From positions 71,943,683-72,007,682 of the forward strand of contig CM074179.1 of assembly GCA_037179385.1 (NCBI GenBank): a DNA stretch of 64,000 nt, read 5' to 3'. Source of the DNA: Holothuria scabra (lineage: Eukaryota; Echinodermata; Holothuroidea; Aspidochirotida; Holothuriidae). A program made the translations under genes and the position numbers. Below the pieces are notes generated by a model. It saw only the letters and a list, made by a program, of their open reading frames with translations. It did not search any database and was not told the DNA's origin. This document shows positions 62,601 through 64,000 of this stretch, piece after piece; position 1 is the first letter of the stretch, and each line of letters starts with the position of its first letter.

Positions 62601-63206
62601 TATTTCTTCAAAGTTTTTATGTTTCTCAAGCAACTTGTTCCTTTTGCACAAATAATGATGTTGAGTGTTGGGCAATGTTGACATTTCTGTTGTTAACCCT
62701 ATATTAATCATCTCAAATTAATTACTGGTCACATAGTTTATGGTTTCGTAATTGATACTGATGGCTTTCAAGGACACAATTTAAATTTCCAAAATAAAAC
62801 CCTCAGGACAAACTAATGTTACAACTGTCCTTGAAATGAAGATTGTAAAAACAACGGATAACATTAGCCATAATGTCCCTTTTATGACATCACAAGATTT
62901 GCATATAGAGCTCATAGTTATTAATGATTTGCAAAACAGAAATTGACCTGTAAAAATGCTTACTTTTTGATGGATTTTGATGGGAGTTGCTATTTTCTTG
63001 GTTTTTGATGCTTTTTATATTGAATACCCGATTTTTACATTTTCATATCACACAGCCTTTAAGATGTTTGCATGTTTCTTGTTTATATTATAACTTTGGT
63101 AGCTTTTAAGGTTAACCCATTTCTCTCAATACAGAATGATAATTGTAAGGACTGCAAAGCCTTCATTGGGGATATTCAGAATGACTTGTCTAATACTACC
63201 ATTCAG
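30556..63206 (+). CDS. PSAP: Prosaposin-like precursor, 15 coding exons, 3' end outside window
   Basis: Precursor of saposins, small lysosomal lipid-binding proteins that present sphingolipids to hydrolases; such precursors are also secreted. The joined frame (1305 nt, 435 codons) is open throughout. It has a signal peptide (MKLVLLLFISVTANA), a SapA domain (SHGPAYWCESMVQAKACGAM with a CLDNNWP block), four complete saposin B-type domains and the start of a fifth. Each B domain has the six-Cys pattern CxxC...C...C...C...C and an N-x-T sequon at the same place (NNAT, SNAT, SNTT). All intron junctions are GT..AG and, after exon 1, phase 0. Domains: exons 3-5, 6-8, 9-11, 12-14, 15 onwards. Domain 2 is a product of the recent exon 4-6 duplication. 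The closest alternative, a pulmonary surfactant protein B-like or other multi-saposin protein, is less likely because of the N-terminal SapA domain. The final exons and the C-terminal SapA domain are not in view. Confidence 0.93.
31000..31122. repeat. Irregular minisatellite of GTTTCGCCCCC-type units
   Basis: About seven variants of a 12-18 base unit (GTTCGCCCCCA, GTTTCGCCCCCTTGCCAA, GTCGTTTCGCCTCCAAAG), CpG-bearing and C-rich on the + strand. A separate trio of TTTCCGCC words lies at 30735-30778. Both are in intron 1. TTTCSGCC words resemble E2F half-sites, but tandem origin is the simpler reading. Confidence 0.6.
31185..32250 (+). pseudogene. Jockey/CR1-like LINE reverse transcriptase fragment, broken
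   Basis: Read with frameshifts, in order: FINDIEKTSPAVSVS, LFADKSALYRFISSLKDAVL, QNWAITWQMAFNVTKCKLL, RYLGVILDNKLNFN followed by a stop, and then ITNKATKLLNL. These are the YINDLP...LFADDxxLY...WxxxWxMxFNxxKC...YLGVxLDxxLxfxxH...KAxKxLnxL blocks of non-LTR retrotransposon reverse transcriptases. The second catalytic Asp of FADD is replaced by Lys (31240-31242). Downstream FYKIRNNLVDIPF (31921 on) matches the C-terminal tail of such proteins. Multiple stops and shifts: dead, in intron 1. Confidence 0.75.
35112..35215 (+). repeat. Dispersed repeat, family D, partial
   Basis: TTGTTAGAGTCATACTTATTCT and AATGTGTGGTTCTCAAGG match the 30006-30190 copy. It ends about 30 bp before the exon 2 acceptor. 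Confidence 0.55.
35242..35375 (+). CDS. PSAP: Prosaposin exon 2: SapA domain
   Basis: Acceptor TTTCTTTAG, donor ATG|GTAAGG. Completes the signal peptide (..ANAATLGSS) and encodes NCSHGPAYWCESMVQAKACG..MQYCLDNNWP, the saposin A-type domain with four cysteines. SapA domains flank saposin chains in prosaposins and are removed during processing. 134 nt, entering in phase 1 and leaving in phase 0. Confidence 0.92.
36194..36277 (+). CDS. PSAP: Prosaposin exon 3: domain 1, N third
   Basis: Acceptor TCTGTAG, donor GAG|GTGAGG. Encodes VGNNGDQCTHCTDFFGDVK and TFLNNATVE: first CxxC pair and the N-glycosylation sequon. 84 nt, phase 0 on both sides. Confidence 0.92.
37785..37892 (+). CDS. PSAP: Prosaposin exon 4: domain 1, middle
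   Basis: Acceptor TTTTTACAG, donor TTT|GTAAGT. Encodes QMIARELDQLCEYMGSYKDE, then CKLLISTVVPQLVQKF, with Cys 3 and Cys 4 of the saposin fold. 108 nt, phase 0. Near-identical to exon 7. Confidence 0.93.
38454..38625. repeat. 64-bp minisatellite, about 2.6 units (copied at 44775-44945)
   Basis: Unit starts GTGATCACA at 38454, 38518 and 38582, each followed by ACAAACNCATNCA and CCAAGACNNAAGCAG. Present in both copies of the segmental duplication, so it predates it. Confidence 0.85.
38975..39058 (+). CDS. PSAP: Prosaposin exon 5: domain 1, C third
   Basis: Acceptor TAAAACAG, donor TCA|GTAAGT. Encodes NPKEVCTDIGFCKSSLLGIE, then GALLTPPS: Cys 5 and Cys 6, then a linker. 84 nt, phase 0. Differs from exon 8 only by synonymous changes. 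Confidence 0.93.
39775..40000 (+). repeat. Dispersed repeat, family D, with internal 41-bp tandem duplication
   Basis: AGGGTCTAAAGTTATATCAA and GTTAGAGGGGTACTCATTCT match the family. A block ATTCAATGAGTGGATCTTGA..GCAAATAAAGT is duplicated side by side at about 39858-39934, as also in copy B at 46140-46220. Confidence 0.75.
41063..43310 (+). mobile_element. Hairpin-capped element with (GT)n and tandem cores (copy A)
   Basis: The 5' tip GGTTTTGATGAAAGAGAAACC is a short hairpin followed by TACGCAGTCA..TGGCG and a (GT)n tract. The same order (hairpin, GCAGTCA, TGGCG, GTn) starts the elements at 47577 and 59671. Behind it lie three units of about 285-315 bp (41131, 41416, 41731) and then seven or so units of 146 bp (about 42050-43140). 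Structure resembles the bivalve pearl / echinoid Tsp type of tandem-core elements often classed as non-autonomous Helitron-like (HINE); that class is inference. The 3' end is unclear. The 202-codon frame on the - strand is a repeat artefact. Confidence 0.6.
42050..43140. repeat. 146-bp tandem array, copy A
   Basis: The word TTAACANGATATCTCAAG recurs at 42191, 42337, 42480, 42626, 42772 and 42919, a 143-147 bp spacing. Units carry GAGGTCAAAGGTCATCTGG and CACCAGGGGTCAAAGTCT. Exact AGGTCAAAGGTCA lies at 42431, 42722 and 42869. An (ATCC)n run (four units) follows at about 43048-43065. Confidence 0.9.
43428..43499 (+). CDS. PSAP: Prosaposin exon 6: domain 2, N third
   Basis: Acceptor TTTAAACCCAG, donor CAG|GTTAGT. 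Encodes NDDCSDCQKFMTDVKTYLSN, then ATVQ: CxxC and the SNAT sequon. 72 nt, phase 0. Identical base for base to exon 9. Confidence 0.93.
44082..44189 (+). CDS. PSAP: Prosaposin exon 7: domain 2, middle
   Basis: Duplicate of exon 4 with the same splice sites. Encodes QMITRELDQLCEYMGSYKDE, then CKLLISTVVPQLVQKF; Ala4 of exon 4 is Thr here. 108 nt, phase 0. Confidence 0.93.
44775..44945. repeat. 64-bp minisatellite, copy B
   Basis: Same three GTGATCACA-headed units as at 38454-38625, with a few substitutions. Confidence 0.85.
45260..45343 (+). CDS. PSAP: Prosaposin exon 8: domain 2, C third
   Basis: Duplicate of exon 5; three synonymous differences (ATC for ATT, CTC for CTT, CCA for CCT). Donor TCA|GTAAGT. 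84 nt, phase 0. Confidence 0.93.
46060..46280 (+). repeat. Dispersed repeat, family D, copy B
   Basis: Counterpart of 39775-40000 within the segmental duplication, with the same 41-bp internal duplication. Confidence 0.75.
47243..47502 (+). mobile_element. TTAA-flanked MITE, piggyBac-like
   Basis: Flanked by TTAA (47243-47246 and 47499-47502). The ends CCCTTTACCATTGTT and ACAACGGTAAAGGGT are inverted repeats. Copy A has the uninterrupted site CATATTAAAAACATATT at about 40975-40990, so the insertion followed the segmental duplication. TTAA target and CCCT-type ends are piggyBac features. It carries an internal hairpin GGGTCCTTTTGGACCC, is markedly GC-richer than its surroundings and has no transposase. 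A related reversed copy is at 55361-55620. Confidence 0.8.
47577..49296 (+). mobile_element. 1.7-kb hairpin-capped element (second copy at 59671-61328)
   Basis: Starts GGTTCCTTGTGTAACAAAGG AACC (a hairpin with eight-base arms), then CAGTCACCTTGGCGTATG and a (GT)n tract. Ends AGTGCCCTTGGGCTCTTGTT, with GCCC..GGGC hairpin close to the terminus. Matches 59671-61328 along its full length. Absent from the equivalent T-rich site in copy A (41045-41063). A 3' hairpin just before the end, insertion into T-rich sequence and no target duplication suggest a Helitron-like (Helentron/HINE) non-autonomous element; inference only. Confidence 0.75.
49301..51400 (+). mobile_element. Hairpin-capped element with tandem cores (copy B)
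   Basis: Counterpart of 41063-43310. It directly follows the 47577 element head to tail. Contains about three 285-315 bp units (49350-50220) and a 146-bp array (50270-51230) lacking one unit relative to copy A. Exact AGGTCAAAGGTCA at 50517, 50808 and 50954. (ATCC)n has five units here against four in copy A. Confidence 0.6.
51517..51588 (+). CDS. PSAP: Prosaposin exon 9: domain 3, N third
   Basis: Identical to exon 6 (72 of 72 bases), with near-identical flanking intron. Acceptor AAACCCAG, donor CAG|GTTAGT. Confidence 0.93.
52550..52669 (+). CDS. PSAP: Prosaposin exon 10: domain 3, middle
   Basis: Acceptor TTTACTTCAG, donor TTT|GTAAGT. Encodes SMLLAELEAICQDLGSFEQQ, then CKDEISKYGGLVFELLLPYF with Cys 3 and Cys 4. 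120 nt, phase 0; clearly diverged from exons 4 and 7. Reading frame is open upstream, but the acceptor and homology fix the start. Confidence 0.92.
52670..55261. other. Intron 10, no recognised feature
   Basis: The 53222-53566 frame has no domain and no splice context linking it to the saposin frame. I recognise no transposon end here. Confidence 0.5.
55262..55336 (+). CDS. PSAP: Prosaposin exon 11: domain 3, C third
   Basis: Acceptor TTCCTACAG, donor TCA|GTAAGT. Encodes VPKDVCIDLGFCQSSLISMV, then PDAPS, with Cys 5 and Cys 6. 75 nt, phase 0. Confidence 0.92.
55361..55620 (-). mobile_element. TTAA-type MITE, reversed and degraded copy
   Basis: Read on the - strand it begins TTAACCCTTTATCGTTGTTT and shares GGGTCCTTTTGGACCCAT, GAGAGCTCGGCTGTCAC, GGTCACGGGGTCAATGGCCT and GCGCGCAAATATG with 47243-47502. 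The distal end is decayed (ACTCTTTACCATTGT). It sits only about 25 bp past the exon 11 donor. Confidence 0.8.
56935..57660 (+). repeat. Dispersed repeat, family C, two tandem copies
   Basis: The first copy (56935-57305) closely matches 23255-23640. A second, more diverged copy (57306-57660) repeats the order CTGCCTGA.T..., GTAGCTAACAGGGCAGTCA, GCAGTGTGAACATAAAGAAA, CATGTAACAAACAGAGATAC. In intron 11. Confidence 0.75.
57897..57968 (+). CDS. PSAP: Prosaposin exon 12: domain 4, N third
   Basis: Acceptor CTCAATACAG, donor CAG|GTGAGT. Encodes NDNCKDCKAFIGDIQKDLSN, then TTIQ: CxxC and the SNTT sequon. 72 nt, phase 0. Differs from exon 15 at 5 of 72 bases, one non-synonymous (Lys/Asn). Confidence 0.93.
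57997..58574 (-). mobile_element. About 580-bp MITE, family A (copy of 10770-11356)
   Basis: Starts AAAGGCATGTTCTG and ends CAGAATATGCCTTT, inverted ends of about 14 bp. Full-length match to 10770-11356 in opposite orientation. Inserted 28 bp past the exon 12 donor. Confidence 0.8.
58620..58800 (+). repeat. Intron block homologous to 63285-63375 and 63690-63745
   Basis: AGTGTCCAATGCAAATATTG..TGATTGTCCATATTCC and CCAAAATTGAT.AAAACTACCCTCCTG recur after exon 15 (AGAGTCCAGTGCAAATCTTG; CCAAAATTGATTACAACCCTCCTG). This is intron evidence for a duplication covering exon 12 and exon 15. Confidence 0.65.
59394..59513 (+). CDS. PSAP: Prosaposin exon 13: domain 4, middle
   Basis: Acceptor TTTTCTTCAG, donor ATG|GTAAGT. 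Encodes KLIVNELNTLCNSLGSLAPQ, then CQSYVTTYGPLVLSTLAEYM with Cys 3 and Cys 4. 120 nt, phase 0. Confidence 0.93.
59671..61328 (+). mobile_element. 1.66-kb hairpin-capped element (copy of 47577-49296)
   Basis: Same 5' hairpin GGTTCCTTGTGTAACAAAGG, (GT)n tract and 3' GTGCCCTTGGGCTCTTGTT as the copy in intron 8, colinear along its length with substitutions and small indels. Exact AGGTCAAAGGTCA at 59868 and 60024. In intron 13. Confidence 0.75.
61350..61660 (+). repeat. Dispersed repeat, family E (partner at 62700-63060)
   Basis: Shares ATTGATACTGAT, CAGGACAAA.TAAT..AACTGT, GAATGAAGATTGT and GATAACATTA.CCATAA blocks with 62700-63060 in the same orientation. Introns 13 and 14. Confidence 0.7.
62388..62450 (+). 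CDS. PSAP: Prosaposin exon 14: domain 4, C third
   Basis: Acceptor CCAAAAG after a T/C tract, donor TTG|GTAAGT. Encodes DPNVVCVDIGLCKTEDAPRK, then L: Cys 5 and Cys 6 and a shorter linker with a basic Arg-Lys pair, a possible processing site. 63 nt, phase 0. Confidence 0.92.
62700..63060 (+). repeat. Dispersed repeat, family E
   Basis: Partner of 61350-61660. It ends shortly before the exon 15 acceptor tract. Confidence 0.7.
63135..63206 (+). CDS. PSAP: Prosaposin exon 15: domain 5, N third
   Basis: Acceptor CTCAATACAG, donor CAG|GTAAGT. Encodes NDNCKDCKAFIGDIQNDLSN, then TTIQ. 72 nt, phase 0. The middle and C thirds of this domain must lie beyond 64000. Confidence 0.93.
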
Positions 63207-64000
63207 GTAAGTAGAAATCTGCAGAATGCTTTGAAATGCTGTTCACCCTACGCATACTTTCTCTCTGTCTATGCATACTTTCTGGGTTTTTTTAAATTTA
63301 AAGAGTCCAGTGCAAATCTTGCTGTGATCCACATTCCTGGGTTGTTGTTTGATATTCTCAAATCATTGAAACATTTGTTACTGGTTCTTTGGCTGAGTGG
63401 ATACAGATGGTGGAAGTAATGAAGCTTAGCAACCGAGGAGTCTGGAGTTTGATTCCTGGCTGGATCAAAGTAAGGTGGGTTTTTTATCCAAGCACAATCT
63501 ACGGTTTTCCCATCTGAACTGGTCTTCCAAAAAAAAAAGCAAATTTAATGAAATTGATGAATTGGTTGCCCCCCCCCCCCCACATGAAGTTGTAATTCAT
63601 AAGCCAATGGCTTCTCCCACCTTGGTGGTCCCTTAACATGGTAAAACAACTGCCCTTCAAGGCCTGATTATATGTTTGATTTAAACTAGCCAAAATTGAT
63701 TACAACCCTCCTGTTTTTTTCTGTCTTTGTTTCCACAACCATTTACCGGGGTGGGGCAGGAGGCAGGGGGAAATCACTCCATCATTGAAAATATGGGGGA
63801 AACATATCATTTTGCTCTCCCACCAATAATTCAGGAAGATTTAAAAAAGAAAAAGAAAACACAACAGGCAGAGTAAACTAAACACGTAGTGGAATAGAAA
63901 TAACTCTAGGGCTTCCAGTAATGTAAACATCAATTTGAGCCTATTTTAAAGTACTATTACTGTACTTTAATGGGCCATCTATCTGTGTGTGGGTGTATGC
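63207..64000. other. Start of intron 15
   Basis: Open to the window end. Contains blocks homologous to intron 12 (63285-63375, 63690-63745) and a C run at 63571-63581. No further saposin exon is visible. Confidence 0.8.

Overview
This is AT-rich animal nuclear DNA: short phase-compatible exons bounded by GT/AG sites, kilobase introns, dense interspersed repeats and long dinucleotide arrays. The style of repeats (TGGCG-ended hAT-like elements, TTAA-flanked MITEs, hairpin-capped elements carrying tandem cores, L1/Tx1-like and jockey/CR1-like LINE remnants) fits a marine invertebrate, possibly an echinoderm. That attribution is inference; nothing here fixes the species.

The one certain gene fills the right half, on the + strand from 30556 to beyond the window end. 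It is a prosaposin-like (PSAP) precursor. Fifteen coding exons give 1305 nt (435 codons) of open frame: a signal peptide, an N-terminal SapA domain, four complete six-cysteine saposin B-type domains and the first third of a fifth. Every saposin domain is built from three phase-0 exons (N third with CxxC, middle with two Cys, C third with two Cys). Exons 4-5-6 with their introns (37674-43942) are duplicated in tandem as exons 7-8-9 (43971-52009). Exon 12 and exon 15, with intron sequence downstream of each, reveal an older duplication.

The introns show what hit each copy after duplication. Copy B gained a roughly 250-bp TTAA-flanked MITE and a 1.7-kb hairpin-capped element, and lost one unit of a 146-bp tandem array. 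That array and related elements carry repeated exact AGGTCAAAGGTCA (DR1 nuclear-receptor type) sites. Intron 1 holds a broken LINE reverse transcriptase.

The left half (1-30300) has no convincing conserved gene. It holds MITEs with visible inverted repeats (4436, 10770, 12085), a 1.47-kb hAT-like element with 8-bp target duplications (19602-21069), a belt of AT arrays broken up by MITEs (14.1-16.4 kb), a 30-bp perfect-armed inverted repeat (16198-16331) and an L1/Tx1-like LINE 3' fragment (16620-17530). There is also a speculative two-exon secreted peptide gene on the - strand (18568-18056). Stretches in which I see nothing are listed as such.
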